Shown piece after piece: positions 46,081 to 55,767 of a DNA stretch of 64,000 nt. The notes under the pieces were generated by a model. That model worked only from the letters and a program-made list of their open reading frames with translations. It had not been told where the DNA came from and made no database searches. Numbering within the stretch: the stretch's first letter is position 1; each line of letters starts with the position of its first letter. Source of the stretch: Paracoccaceae bacterium (GTDB lineage: Bacteria; Pseudomonadota; Alphaproteobacteria; Rhodobacterales; Rhodobacteraceae); the NCBI GenBank assembly GCA_902602765.1, contig CACKSH010000008.1:1-64000 (forward strand), given 5' to 3'. The translations under genes and the position numbers were made by a program.

Positions 46081-47259
46081 TCACAAAGCTTTTCTTAGAG
46101 ATCCAGCGGTCTTTTCCAACCTACTTAAACCCTCACTTATCTCTTCTGCGGTTATATTCAAAGCGGGTAACAGTCTAACGACATTATCACCAGCCGGAAC
46201 TGTTAAGATGGCGTTTTCATAGCCTCCTTTTACAAAATCCAAATTAGGGCATTTGCATTTTACCCCCAACATTAAACCAGTTCCCCTTATTTCTTCAAAA
46301 ATATCAGGATAAGAGTCAATTAGCCGAAGAAGTCCTTGGTTCATAATTCCTGATTTTGATATCACAGAGTTAAGGAACTTGGGTGTATTTATTAATTCAA
46401 GAACTTTTATCCCTACTGAGCAGGCTAATGGATTGCCACCGTATGTGGAACCGTGTGTTCCTGCAGTCATTCCGCTCGCTGCATTTTCTTTTGCAAGAAC
46501 TGCTCCTAAAGGGAAACCGCCACCTATGCCTTTTGCTACCATAGCTATATCGGGTTCTATTCCGGACCATTCATACGCAAATAGCTTGCCTGTACGACCA
46601 ATACCACATTGAACTTCATCAACCATTAACAATATATTATGCTTGTCACACAAAATGCGTAGGCCCTTTAAACATTCATCTGGCAAGCACCGAATACCAC
46701 CCTCGCCTTGTATAGGCTCTATAAGAATTGCAGCAGTATCTTCATTAATGGCAGCTTCGATAAGATCATGATTGGACCACGGAAGATGAACGAACCCGGG
46801 GAGCACTGGCCCGAAACCTTTTGTAAGCTTTTCTCCACCTGCGGCAGCGATACCTGCTGAGGAACGACCATGGAAAGAGCCCTCAAAAGTTATTATTTCA
46901 ACTCTATTTTCTTGTCCCTTTTCATACCAGTATTTACGAACCATTTTTACAGCTAACTCGCAGCTTTCTGTTCCTGAGTTTGTGAAGAAAACATTATCTG
47001 CGAAGCTTGCTTCTACCAGCAAGTCCGCCAGCCTACGTTGTTCAGGGATTTCATAAAGATTGGATACATGCCAGAGTTTGCTAGCCTGAAACGTTAATGC
47101 CCCTATAAGTTCTGGGTTTGAATGCCCCAAGGCATTAACTGCGATCCCAGCTCCCATATCAAGATAACAGTCTCCGTCCTTTGTATACAGCCAACTACCT
47201 TGACCTTTATCAAAGGCCAATGGAGCGCGGTTATAGGTTGGTAATATAGAAGAACTCAT
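46081..47259 (-). CDS. argD: acetylornithine aminotransferase
   Basis: ArgD transaminates N-acetylglutamate semialdehyde to N-acetylornithine and often also serves lysine synthesis. This 392-residue class III PLP enzyme has FFTNSGTESCELAVKMVRKY, TFEGSFHGRSSAGIAAAG, the cofactor region LMVDEVQCGIGRTGKLFAYE and the Schiff-base Lys in MVAKGIGGGFPLGAVLA. Upstream, TGGTT-N5-AACCA starts about 17 bases before the ATG, which may be an operator, though no regulator is identified. Confidence 0.96.
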   Translation of the reverse strand: MSSSILPTYNRAPLAFDKGQGSWLYTKDGDCYLDMGAGIAVNALGHSNPELIGALTFQASKLWHVSNLYEIPEQRRLADLLVEASFADNVFFTNSGTESCELAVKMVRKYWYEKGQENRVEIITFEGSFHGRSSAGIAAAGGEKLTKGFGPVLPGFVHLPWSNHDLIEAAINEDTAAILIEPIQGEGGIRCLPDECLKGLRILCDKHNILLMVDEVQCGIGRTGKLFAYEWSGIEPDIAMVAKGIGGGFPLGAVLAKENAASGMTAGTHGSTYGGNPLACSVGIKVLELINTPKFLNSVISKSGIMNQGLLRLIDSYPDIFEEIRGTGLMLGVKCKCPNLDFVKGGYENAILTVPAGDNVVRLLPALNITAEEISEGLSRLEKTAGSLRKAL

Positions 47260-47522
47260 TTAACTCTCTAACAATTGGTTCAATTAACCACTACAACTTT
47301 AATTTTCGCAACTCGTATACTTTAACAACAATTATATCCGGGAACTAGCCTAGAAAAAACAGAAGGTCTCCAACTATTCTACTTCAATTACAAGTGGGTT
47401 GGTTGCAGAATTTTGCTACAGGTTTTTATTAAAAATCATAGTGGCTTTTCGAATATATTAATGACTGTATAAGTATAGAGGGCAAATATAAAAAGATTTT
47501 AGAATTCTGATAAGGTTTACAG

Positions 47523-48008
47523 GTGTTCGAGCTTTATAATGAGAAAAAAGAAGATTATTGGGATGTTGAGGCTCTATTTGACCTTTGCTTTACTCCCAGT
47601 CGCTTTGCATTATCGTCCTACAGGCTGAGAGAAGGCTATTCGCCTATCAAAGATTTATGCCTTATTGCAAAAAGTGACGAAGATCTTTTAGTAGGCGCAA
47701 TAAGATATTGGCCAGCAGAAATTGACAAAAAAAGGATTTTATTTCTTGGACCAATTGCGGTACATCCCACCTATCAAGGTGAGGGTCTTGGCGCTGCTTT
47801 AATTAAAAATAGCATCAAAAGGGCAAGGGAATTGAATTGGAAGCGTGTTTTAATGGTTGGTGATCAAATATATTATAGAAGATTTGGTTTTCGAAAGATG
47901 GATGGGATTATATTCCCCCCGCCAACTAATCCAGACCGCATTCTGGGCATGGAGCTGGAAGACTTTTCTTGGCAGGGAGTTCTAGGTGAAGTTTGCCCTT
48001 TTAGATAA
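47523..48008 (+). CDS. GNAT family N-acetyltransferase
   Basis: This 161-residue acetyltransferase has the acetyl-CoA-binding motif HPTYQGEGLGAALIKNSIKRA in the middle, preceded by the beta-strand LFLGPIAV, and ends with YYRRFGFRKMDGIIFPPPTNPDRILGMEL (in part), typical of YhbS-like GNAT proteins. The substrate is unknown. The start is a GTG behind AAGG. It is preceded by about 260 noncoding bases shared with the divergent argD. Confidence 0.88.
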   Translation: MFELYNEKKEDYWDVEALFDLCFTPSRFALSSYRLREGYSPIKDLCLIAKSDEDLLVGAIRYWPAEIDKKRILFLGPIAVHPTYQGEGLGAALIKNSIKRARELNWKRVLMVGDQIYYRRFGFRKMDGIIFPPPTNPDRILGMELEDFSWQGVLGEVCPFR

Positions 48009-48155
48009 AAAAATTAACCTTGGGATTTTATTTATAGATATAATACACGCAACAGAACCATTTCACCGTCAGCTTATTGTAACTTGAGATAGATTTTTAT
48101 TTAATTTAATACACCTCAGTTATTTTTAAATTTAGAGAGCAGGTGATCTTTAAAA

Positions 48156-48923
48156 ATGCCAAGATATGCTTTAAAAGTGGAATACCACGGGGGCCCTTTT
48201 GTCGGCTGGCAGCGACAATCAAAACTTCCGTCGGTCCAAGGTAATATTGAACGCGCACTGGCTATTTTAGAGCCAGGGGATCACACTGTTGTGGCCGCTG
48301 GCAGAACTGATGCGGGGGTCCATGCGGTTGGGCAAGTTGCACACTGTGATTTGGTAAAAGACTGGGATCCTTTTCGTCTTTCTGAGGCGTTAAATTTTTA
48401 TTTAAAACCAAGACCAATTTCAATTGTTTCATGCGCACAGGTTCATGAGAGTTGGCATGCTCGATTTTCTGCTGTTGGAAGGCATTATGAGTTTCGTATA
48501 GTATGCCGGCGCCCCCCGCTCACCCATGAAAATGGACTAGTTTGGCATGTAAAACATGATTTGGATGTTGGTGCTATGCAAATAGCTGCCAACTATTTGT
48601 TGGGCAAACATGATTTTACAACTTTTAGGTCATCAATATGCCAAGCCAGCAGTCCAGTCAAAACGCTAGACGAATTAAACGTCAGAAAGATAGCTTTGAA
48701 TAATGGAATAGAGATACGATTCATTTTAAGAGCCCGGAGCTTTTTACATAATCAAGTAAGAAGTTTTGTTGGCACCCTTGAAAGAGTTGGAGCAGGAGAT
48801 TGGTCGCCGCAGAATGTCCTCGACGCTTTATCAGCGAAAGATCGGACTGCCTGTGGCCCAGTTAGCCCCCCAGATGGTTTGTATTTAACTTCTGTTAAGT
48901 ATCCAGAGGAGCCCTTTAGCTAA
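48156..48923 (+). CDS. truA: tRNA pseudouridine(38-40) synthase TruA
   Basis: TruA isomerises uridines 38, 39 and 40 in the anticodon arm. The 255-residue protein has [14 protein letters not shown] at the front, the catalytic Asp in [18 protein letters not shown] and the later [20 protein letters not shown]. Length and motif order are normal. It converges on hrpB with seven bases between the stops. Confidence 0.96.
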   Translation: MPRYALKVEYHGGPFVGWQRQSKLPSVQGNIERALAILEPGDHTVVAAGRTDAGVHAVGQVAHCDLVKDWDPFRLSEALNFYLKPRPISIVSCAQVHESWHARFSAVGRHYEFRIVCRRPPLTHENGLVWHVKHDLDVGAMQIAANYLLGKHDFTTFRSSICQASSPVKTLDELNVRKIALNNGIEIRFILRARSFLHNQVRSFVGTLERVGAGDWSPQNVLDALSAKDRTACGPVSPPDGLYLTSVKYPEEPFS

Positions 48924-48930
48924 ACTATTA

Positions 48931-51354
48931 TTATTTGGATTTAAGTTTAATGGTTGGTTTTTCGTTTTCGGGCGTTTCTGGCCAAGAGTGTTTTGGATAT
49001 CTTCCCCGCATTTCTTTCCTAATTTCTAGATAGCTTGTTTTCCAAAAGTTTGGTAGGTCCATCGTTTTTTGAAGTGGCCTGCCTGCCGGTGATAATAGCG
49101 TCAAAAGAAGTGGCTTTTTTTTGATCATTGGGTGTAATTTTTGTCCAAAAAGCTCTTGCATACGTAATTCTACGGAAGGGTGTTGTCCTAAGTAATCTAT
49201 AGACAATTTTCTACCCAACGGACTGACAAAGTGCTTCGGGACAATCTCGTCTAATTTGCTGAGCTGCTTCCAACTAAGTAAACTCCTTAGGGCTGGCAGG
49301 CAATCAAATTTCTTCCAATCATCCGCAGTTTTTATATTTTTTATGAATGGTGTTAGCCATTCTTTTGCTGTTTCCTCTAAATGACTTATCTCCATGTTAG
49401 GATAATCTTCACCGCCAAATTTGACTCTGGCAATGAATTGCTCTTCTGCGGGGCTAAAATTAAACCCCAAATCCTCAATTCCCTTAAGAATTGCTGACGA
49501 AATTTTTTCAGTTGGTGGATTGGTCCAAGTCTGTGATTTAAGTGTAATTTTTCCGAGAATTTCCCTTCTAATTGCCTTTATACGTTTTTCACGTGTCGAC
49601 CAATAACAAGTTTCTTGCCAAACGATCGTATCTGCAAAAAGTTCTCGTATTTCACTTTCTGAGATTTCTATACCTAATCTTATTTTTGAGTCTTTTTGAT
49701 CGCCGTCCATATCCACTGCTACAATGTATTTCTTTCTGCTGAGTGGATCGTCTTTATTGACGTATGCCCCCTTTCCGCTGGACAAAATATATTTTGAATT
49801 CGACCCATCTCTTTTCTTACCTATCCGGTCAGGGAATGCCAGCGCCAAACTTTGAGCTGAACTGAAAGCAGTGTTTTGCTGCACCAGGTTTTCAAAAACT
49901 TTGAGATCTATCTTTATTTTTGAGTATAAACCCGCATTTATTCCGCCAGTATAAAAACCATCATCAAATTTATTCAGACGCATTTGAAAGTCGGAATTAT
50001 TTTTATCAAACATAATATCTCTATTTTGCAACAAGGCAGCGATAATAGCAGATTTTTTTCCTACAGAAATAAGCATGTGCGCTAAACGCACATGGCAAGG
50101 AAATTTTGCGATTTCTCGGCCATGTGGCGTAATTTTATTTTGGCCTGAAATCGCGCCTATTTGAGTTAATAATTCGTATGCTTTTGCCAAACGATTTGGC
50201 TCTGGTTTTGTTAAAAATTTCATACTTTCTGGTTTTGAACCCCACAGAGAAAGTTCTAGAGCAAAATTACTAAGGTCCGAAATTTCAATTTCACTAGGAG
50301 GAAATTCTAACATTCCACCTTCCTCACTTACTGCCCAATTTCGATAACACCAACCCGAAGCGACCCGTCCTGCTCTGCCCATACGCTGATTTGCTTCGGC
50401 TTTAGAAATTTTTTGTGTGATGAGCCTGGACATTCCGCTAGCGGGGTCATAGCGAGAGCGCCTGGTGTAGCCACTATCGACGACTACTTTAATTCCTGAA
50501 ATTGTAAGAGATGTCTCTGCAATAGAAGTTGAGAGAACAACTTTACGCAGTGTTTCGTTTTTTAATGGCTCTAATATTTTGTTCTGTTGTTCAAAAGGCA
50601 ATGATCCATAAAGAGGCATTATAATTGCTGTGTTGGGCAACTTTTCTTTTAAGAGCTTTTCTGTTGCTTTTATTTCTGCCTCTCCTGGCAAAAAAGCGAG
50701 AATACCTCCTTCTGTCATTTCAAACGCATCAGAAATAAGTTTGGCAAAGTTTTCCCATAGCCTAACATTTTTAGAACTTGGGCGGGATAAGTACTCGCAC
50801 TTGACCTGATAAGCTCGACCGTCTGATATAATTGGAGCTTTCGTTTCCAATAAGTCAGAAACGGGACCAACATCTAGAGTAGCAGACATGACTATTATCC
50901 TTAAGTCACTTCTTAAAATTTCTGCAAGTTGTAAGCTCAGTGCGAGGCCTAAGTCTGAATTAATTGATCGTTCATGGAATTCATCAAAAATAATACAACC
51001 GACTTCAGATAAACTTGGATCGGATTGAATCATTCTGATTAGTATACCTTCGGTCATAACTACTATGCGAGTTTGTTTGCCGACCTTTGTGAGCCCTTTA
51101 ATCTTAAAGCCGACTGTTTCTCCAATCCTTTCATTGAGTATCGCTGCCATTTGACTAGCTGCTGCACGTGCCGCGAGTCGTCTAGGCTCTAAAATGATAA
51201 TTTGTCCGTTAATGTTTGGGTTATCCAGTAATTTCAACGGAACAATGGTTGTTTTCCCGGCTCCTGGAGGAGCCACAATCACGGCGCGTTTTCCAAATGT
51301 AATGGCTTCTTGTACCTGCGTTATCACATCATGTATCGGAGGTAAGTCTCTCAA
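48931..51354 (-). CDS. hrpB: ATP-dependent helicase HrpB
   Basis: HrpB is a DEAH/RHA-type RNA helicase of unsettled biological role. The 807-residue protein has Walker A APPGAGKTT at about residues 28-36, the Walker B variant FDEFHERS near 125, VMSATLD, STSIAETSLTISGIKVVVDSG and QRMGRAGRVASGWCYR. It ends with the HrpB-specific C-terminal domain (LLSPAGRPLQKTMDLPNFW, KEMRGRYPKHSWPE). It starts with TTG four bases after the DUF3108 stop, so translation is probably coupled. Confidence 0.94.
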   Translation of the reverse strand: MRDLPPIHDVITQVQEAITFGKRAVIVAPPGAGKTTIVPLKLLDNPNINGQIIILEPRRLAARAAASQMAAILNERIGETVGFKIKGLTKVGKQTRIVVMTEGILIRMIQSDPSLSEVGCIIFDEFHERSINSDLGLALSLQLAEILRSDLRIIVMSATLDVGPVSDLLETKAPIISDGRAYQVKCEYLSRPSSKNVRLWENFAKLISDAFEMTEGGILAFLPGEAEIKATEKLLKEKLPNTAIIMPLYGSLPFEQQNKILEPLKNETLRKVVLSTSIAETSLTISGIKVVVDSGYTRRSRYDPASGMSRLITQKISKAEANQRMGRAGRVASGWCYRNWAVSEEGGMLEFPPSEIEISDLSNFALELSLWGSKPESMKFLTKPEPNRLAKAYELLTQIGAISGQNKITPHGREIAKFPCHVRLAHMLISVGKKSAIIAALLQNRDIMFDKNNSDFQMRLNKFDDGFYTGGINAGLYSKIKIDLKVFENLVQQNTAFSSAQSLALAFPDRIGKKRDGSNSKYILSSGKGAYVNKDDPLSRKKYIVAVDMDGDQKDSKIRLGIEISESEIRELFADTIVWQETCYWSTREKRIKAIRREILGKITLKSQTWTNPPTEKISSAILKGIEDLGFNFSPAEEQFIARVKFGGEDYPNMEISHLEETAKEWLTPFIKNIKTADDWKKFDCLPALRSLLSWKQLSKLDEIVPKHFVSPLGRKLSIDYLGQHPSVELRMQELFGQKLHPMIKKKPLLLTLLSPAGRPLQKTMDLPNFWKTSYLEIRKEMRGRYPKHSWPETPENEKPTIKLKSK

Positions 51355-51357
51355 GGT

Positions 51358-52116
51358 TTATTTACGCACAAATTTGGCACGCCCACGGTTTGTTGTAATT
51401 TCAAAAGCGACCACTTTGTAAACAGCACTCCGAATTTCGTATTTCACATTAAAAGGAAAATTGGTTCCATCTTTCAATTCTTTTTGGGAATAACCACCAA
51501 TGCGCGTGTAAACGCCATGGCATTTAATGTGACCGTCGGATGCTTCCTCACCATGTGTAAATTTTATTTTAACCCGCCTTATACCATCAAACATTGCAAA
51601 GTCTTGCCGGCAGATATTTGCTTCTTTTTGATCCCGTAAAATGTAAACTATTGAGCTCATTGGGTCTAATGTGTCCAATTGCTGATCAGGATTTTGCCAA
51701 TAAGGTTTTGGAGTTTTTTTTGTAATCAACTCAATACCATGCTTCGAATATAGCATTGTTTTTTCTTCTTTTCGCCGCCCGGTATCTGATCTCTCAGAAT
51801 AATAATTGGGTCTAAATAAACCGTTCTCAACTTTCCCTTTTGACGATGCTTCGAAGGAATATTTGGAAATTGCGGAAAAAATGCCTGTAGAGCGCAGGTT
51901 TCCGGCTGTGCTATATAAATCATTTTTAACTTCAACAGCGTAATTGAGCCTGCCTAATTTCAGGCCGAGTATGTATACGTCAAAAACATGCTGCTGTGCT
52001 TTGCTATAAGAGTATTCTTGTAAAATGAATACTATAAGAAACCAAGCTGTCAGAATAATCCTCAATAATCTTATCCTACGAAGATATTTTTTCACTTCTT
52101 CTAGTTGTAGCTTCAT
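51358..52116 (-). CDS. DUF3108 domain-containing protein
   Basis: This 252-residue protein has an N-terminal hydrophobic signal or anchor at about residues 16-34 (RIILTAWFLIVFILQ) and a predicted periplasmic body that matches DUF3108: YILGLKLGRLNYAVEV, STGIFSAISKYSFEASSKG, YYSERSDTGRRKEEKTM, and a late VYKVVAFEITTNRGRAKFV. The family has a beta-rich fold and unknown function. It is next to hrpB in the same orientation. The function cannot be inferred from this sequence. Confidence 0.83.
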   Translation of the reverse strand: MKLQLEEVKKYLRRIRLLRIILTAWFLIVFILQEYSYSKAQQHVFDVYILGLKLGRLNYAVEVKNDLYSTAGNLRSTGIFSAISKYSFEASSKGKVENGLFRPNYYSERSDTGRRKEEKTMLYSKHGIELITKKTPKPYWQNPDQQLDTLDPMSSIVYILRDQKEANICRQDFAMFDGIRRVKIKFTHGEEASDGHIKCHGVYTRIGGYSQKELKDGTNFPFNVKYEIRSAVYKVVAFEITTNRGRAKFVRK

Positions 52117-52168
52117 CTAGGCAAAAATTTGCTGTAAAGGTCAACAGGTGGCCTTGTAAATTTTTAAT

Positions 52169-53167
52169 ATGATGGACGATATGGAAAATATTGCCGAATT
52201 AGCTGAAAGCGTTATAAAAGCGGATCGCCGCGCATTGTCTCAAGCTATTACGTTGATTGAAAGCTCAAGAGAAGATCATCGCATTCAAGCCCTGGAATTG
52301 ATGGATAAACTTAGGTTGTCCAATAAAAAAGCTGTTCGTATTGGGCTTTCAGGAACGCCGGGAGTAGGCAAATCTACTTTTATTGAAAGTTTTGGGACAT
52401 ATCTCACCGGGGCAGGGCTAAGGGTCGCTGTTCTCGCAGTCGACCCCAGTTCAGTCAGATCAGGTGGTTCTATTTTAGGAGATAAAACCAGGATGGAAAG
52501 GTTGGCAAGGGAACCAAATGCTTTCATCAGGCCCTCTCCAAGCCAGACTCATCTTGGCGGCGTAGCTAAAAGATCGAGAGAGGCCGTTACAATTTGTGAG
52601 GCAGCTGGATTTGATGTTATCTTCATCGAAACAGTGGGCGTAGGGCAATCTGAAACTATAGCTTCAGAAATATCTGATGTTTTTTTACTTCTTATTGCAC
52701 CAGCTGGTGGTGACGAGCTTCAGGGTGTTAAAAGAGGTATAATGGAAATAGCAGATCTAATTCTCGTGAATAAGGCGGATGGTGATCTCAAAGCTGCGGC
52801 GTCAAGAACGTGTTCAGATTATGCGAGCTCATTGATGCTTTTGCGAAAACGGCGTCATGATCCAAAGGGTTATCCCCTTGCAATGACCATATCGGCCTTG
52901 GAGGAAATTGGATTATCAGATGTTTGGAGTAAGATTGAAGAACTTGTAGATTGGAGGAAGTCAGACGGATGGTTTGATCATAACCGAAAAGCTCAATCGC
53001 GTTTTTGGTTCAAAGAAGAAATTCGCCAAGGGCTTTTATCAATTCTAGATAAAGAAGAAGTTAAGGAAGAAATCTCGTTATTAATGAATATGGTCGATGA
53101 TGGTGAAATCTATCCATCATTAGCTGCTCAAAAGATTTTAAAAAAATGTATAGTTGAAACAGATTAA
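52169..53167 (+). CDS. meaB: methylmalonyl-CoA mutase-associated GTPase MeaB
   Basis: MeaB is a G3E-type GTPase that loads and protects the adenosylcobalamin cofactor of methylmalonyl-CoA mutase. The 332-residue protein has the P-loop LSGTPGVGKSTFIESFG at about residues 60-70, VLAVDPSSVRSGGSILGDKTRM, the switch sequence FIETVGVGQSE and LVNKADGD for guanine. The mutase itself is not in the window. Methylmalonyl-CoA metabolism (propionate, ethylmalonyl-CoA pathway) is therefore expected elsewhere in the genome. Confidence 0.95.
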   Translation: MMDDMENIAELAESVIKADRRALSQAITLIESSREDHRIQALELMDKLRLSNKKAVRIGLSGTPGVGKSTFIESFGTYLTGAGLRVAVLAVDPSSVRSGGSILGDKTRMERLAREPNAFIRPSPSQTHLGGVAKRSREAVTICEAAGFDVIFIETVGVGQSETIASEISDVFLLLIAPAGGDELQGVKRGIMEIADLILVNKADGDLKAAASRTCSDYASSLMLLRKRRHDPKGYPLAMTISALEEIGLSDVWSKIEELVDWRKSDGWFDHNRKAQSRFWFKEEIRQGLLSILDKEEVKEEISLLMNMVDDGEIYPSLAAQKILKKCIVETD

Positions 53168-53362
53168 ATTATAAGATTTCTGATTTGGGTGCATCTATAT
53201 GTAATAATAGGTAAACTTACTTTGTTATAATATTAAGCCGCAGTGCTTGACGATCCCTAACTTTAAACTTAGAACCACATCAAATTAGAGTTAAAAGAAT
53301 CTGCATTTTCTAAAATTAAATAGGAATTTAGTGGATCAGTTTGAAGAAACAAGGAATTTGAA

Positions 53363-53653
53363 ATGTCACGCCGCTGTGAATTGACTGGTAAAGGCCCCAT
53401 GACAGGCAACAACGTAAGTCATGCCAATAATAAAACAAAGCGCAGGTTTTTACCGAATCTGAACGATGTCACTTTACAGTCGGAAGCTTTGGGACGTGGT
53501 TTCAAGATGCGTATTACGGCAGCAGCTCTTCGGAGTGTTGATCATCGAGGGGGACTGGATGCTTTCCTTCTCAAGGCAAAAGACTCTGAGTTATCTGACA
53601 ATGCTTTGAAAATTAAGAAGGAAGTTGTCAAAAGCCAAGCGGCTGAAGCTTAA
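53363..53653 (+). CDS. rpmB: 50S ribosomal protein L28
   Basis: This 96-residue ribosomal protein begins [31 protein letters not shown] (in part), the unmistakable L28 front, and ends with [20 protein letters not shown], the longer alphaproteobacterial form. AAGGAATTTG precedes the ATG. About 195 noncoding bases upstream contain a TATAAT hexamer at 53226-53231 as the likeliest -10. A copper-chaperone gene follows within about ten bases. Confidence 0.97.
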   Translation: MSRRCELTGKGPMTGNNVSHANNKTKRRFLPNLNDVTLQSEALGRGFKMRITAAALRSVDHRGGLDAFLLKAKDSELSDNALKIKKEVVKSQAAEA

Positions 53654-53663
53654 CCTAAATCCT

Positions 53664-54209
53664 ATGGTCTTAGACTACTGTAAAAGAGTTCGCTACTTTT
53701 ACAAAAAATTGATCTTTTTCTTTATAGTATTGCTTACTCCTTTGGTGGCGATTGCAGAGACAATATCGGTTGATGACGCCTATGTGCGTGTTTCTACGAA
53801 ATTTGCAAAATCTGCAGCGGCTTTTATGGAAATAAGGAATAGATCTTCACGGGACGACCGCTTACTCGATGTAAAATCAGATGAAGCCAAAAAGGTTGAA
53901 TTACATACTCACATTGAGGGTGATGACGGTGTGATGAAAATGCGCCGCGTAGAAGATGGGTTTGTTATTTCGGGCAATGGAGTTCTCAAGCTTGAAAGAG
54001 GTGGTGACCATATTATGTTCATGGGGCTATCTCAGCCCTTTGTTGATGGAGAGGTAATATTTTTGACTCTAATATTTGAAACTGCTGGATCAATTGATTT
54101 AGAGATCCCGATTCATTTAAAGAAAAGATCAGCTTCAAGATCACACTCACATACCCACACACACAAGAAGTCTAAGACCCACAAGCACACGCATACGCAC
54201 TCAGATTGA
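53664..54209 (+). CDS. PCuAC-type copper chaperone with His-rich tail
   Basis: PCuAC proteins are periplasmic copper(I) carriers that supply cytochrome oxidase and other cuproenzymes. An N-terminal signal (KLIFFFIVLLTPLVAIA before ETISVDDAYVR) exports the protein. The copper motif is seen as ELHTHIEGDDGVMKMRRVE with the later GDHIMFMGL, supplying the His and Met ligands. The last 22 residues contain eight histidines alternating with Ser/Thr and Lys, an added metal-binding tail. The longest open frame starts with TTG inside rpmB. I prefer the ATG ten bases after the rpmB stop (181 residues), which puts the signal peptide near the front. Confidence 0.87.
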   Translation: MVLDYCKRVRYFYKKLIFFFIVLLTPLVAIAETISVDDAYVRVSTKFAKSAAAFMEIRNRSSRDDRLLDVKSDEAKKVELHTHIEGDDGVMKMRRVEDGFVISGNGVLKLERGGDHIMFMGLSQPFVDGEVIFLTLIFETAGSIDLEIPIHLKKRSASRSHSHTHTHKKSKTHKHTHTHSD

Positions 54210-54351
54210 ATACTAGATGAAAAATCTCTTGCCTGTTTGTTTTGTGTTTGGTGGAAACTTTTTGATCATCAACTGCAGAAGGGTTATTTAAGTCGCGACC
54301 ATTTAAAATTTCTGCACAATGGTGGAGTTTTTCAAGATTAGTATTCCTTTG

Positions 54352-54363
54352 GGTTAATTAACC
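54352..54363. repeat. 12-bp palindrome upstream of DUF2177
   Basis: GGTTAATTAACC is a perfect palindrome about 100 bases before the DUF2177 start, in a 250-base gene-free stretch. A nearby TTGATCATCAA at 54262-54272 is a second short palindrome. No known regulator site is matched. Confidence 0.3.
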
Positions 54364-54413
54364 TTTTCTTTTTGTTAATTAGTCCTACCTTTGATTCTAG
54401 TAAAAAGTTAATT

Positions 54414-54443
54414 TGATCCAATTGGGACGTTGGAGCGTATTGA
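54414..54443 (+). promoter_or_regulatory. weak candidate sigma-E-type promoter of DUF2177
   Basis: TGATCC, an 18-base spacer and TATTGA repeat the -35 hexamer and spacing seen before rpoH, but the -10 lacks the TAA core. It would give a short leader of about 13 bases containing the AGGAG ribosome site. Confidence 0.3.
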
Positions 54444-54462
54444 TCCTTAGCCAGGAGTAGTT

Positions 54463-54861
54463 ATGTCGTTAATTATACTTTACACAGCCACAGCTTTAGT
54501 GTTTCTAGCTTTAGACGTAGTAATGTTAAAGCGAGTGTTACATCCGTTATTTTCCAAACACATTGGTCATATGATGCTCGAAGCCCCGAAAATGGGGGCA
54601 GCCGGGGTATTTTATTTACTTTATGTTGCAGGGATAGTTTTCTTTGTTGCTCTACCTGCAGCAAACGGTGGAAGTATGTTACAAGCATTTGTTGCAGGTC
54701 TTGTGCTGGGTGCTATGGCATACGGTACATACGAATTTACTAACTTTGCAACCCTTAAAGGTTGGCGCAGACGAATGGTTGCGATAGATCTGTCTTGGGG
54801 TGCTCTTTTAACAGCCCTCTCGGCGGTTGGTGGTGTGTGGATCCATTCTATATTCACATAG
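54463..54861 (+). CDS. DUF2177 family membrane protein
   Basis: This 132-residue protein has four hydrophobic helices (SLIILYTATALVFLALDVVML, GVFYLLYVAGIVFFVALPA, FVAGLVLGAMAYGTYEFTNFATL, LSWGALLTALSAVGGVWIHSIF; the longer ones approximate) and matches DUF2177, a family of small inner-membrane proteins. KGWRRRMVAIDLSWG is the conserved cytoplasmic loop. Its function is unknown; I recall that homologues occur near photolyase and cyclopropane-fatty-acid genes controlled by ECF sigma factors, but that is not shown here. AGGAG is the ribosome site. Confidence 0.85.
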   Translation: MSLIILYTATALVFLALDVVMLKRVLHPLFSKHIGHMMLEAPKMGAAGVFYLLYVAGIVFFVALPAANGGSMLQAFVAGLVLGAMAYGTYEFTNFATLKGWRRRMVAIDLSWGALLTALSAVGGVWIHSIFT

Positions 54862-54959
54862 ACTTTTACTACATTGTAAAAATAAAATAGAATTATCAGG
54901 CCTTGGCAATTCTCTAAATCGCAAGTATAGCGAGCACACGCTGAGCGGGAAGAGTAAAA

Positions 54960-55766
54960 ATGCCGGGTAGTGCAAATCTTAATACTATGATAAAAGCTGC
55001 CCGGAAAGCAGGGCGCTCTCTTGTGAAAGATTTCAAAGAGGTTGAAAACTTGCAGGTTTCACGCAAAGGGGCAGGAGATTTTGTTTCAAGAGCTGATACA
55101 GCTGCTGAAGGTATTATTCGAGAAATCTTGACAGAAGCTCGACCCACATATGGTTGGTTAGGTGAAGAAACAGGTTTGTCTGACGGAGAAGATCCAACAC
55201 GTCGTTGGATAGTTGATCCATTGGATGGAACCACTAATTTCCTTCATGGTCTTCCTCACTGGGCAGTATCAATTGCCCTTGAGCATAAGGGAAAAGTAAT
55301 CTCTGGAGTGATCTTTGATGCGGCAAAAGATGAACTCTTTTATGCTGAAAAAGGTACTGGAGCGTGGATGAATGGACCAAGTATGAATGACGAAAGACTT
55401 CGTGTGTCGTCAAGGGCGCAAGTTTCTGACAGTCTATATGCGACGGGCATTCCATTTGCTGATTCTGTAGCTGATCTTCCTTCCACGACACAGCAGCTAA
55501 AAAATCTTATGCCTTTTTGTGCGGGTGTTCGCCGCCTTGGCAGTGCAGCTCTTGATTTAGCATATGTTGCTGCGGGGAGATATGATGGCTATTGGGAGCG
55601 TGGGTTACAGTCATGGGATATAGCGGCGGGCGTAATAATTGCCCGAGAGGCTGGAGCTCTTGTAGAGTCGATTGATGATTGCACTGTAGAGCCCCATGAA
55701 TTGGGCAATGTAATTTGTGCAAATGATGCCCAATTTAATGAATTTGTAAGCATAATTAAGCAGTAA
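54960..55766 (+). CDS. inositol monophosphatase family protein (SuhB-like)
   Basis: This 268-residue Mg2+-dependent phosphatase has the metal sites in WLGEETG and WIVDPLDGTTNFLHGLPHWAVSIAL, and the third Asp in GLQSWDIAAGVIIAREAGA. Bacterial members hydrolyse inositol-1-phosphate, and SuhB also acts in rRNA antitermination. Either or both may apply. GGAAGAG stands before the ATG. It converges on the rhomboid gene with one base between the stops. Confidence 0.92.
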   Translation: MPGSANLNTMIKAARKAGRSLVKDFKEVENLQVSRKGAGDFVSRADTAAEGIIREILTEARPTYGWLGEETGLSDGEDPTRRWIVDPLDGTTNFLHGLPHWAVSIALEHKGKVISGVIFDAAKDELFYAEKGTGAWMNGPSMNDERLRVSSRAQVSDSLYATGIPFADSVADLPSTTQQLKNLMPFCAGVRRLGSAALDLAYVAAGRYDGYWERGLQSWDIAAGVIIAREAGALVESIDDCTVEPHELGNVICANDAQFNEFVSIIKQ

Positions 55767-55767
55767 G

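Noticed and set aside
54130-54209. CA-rich repeat tract
   Set aside because: It is in frame and encodes the His-rich tail of the copper chaperone. It is not a separate microsatellite or mobile feature.
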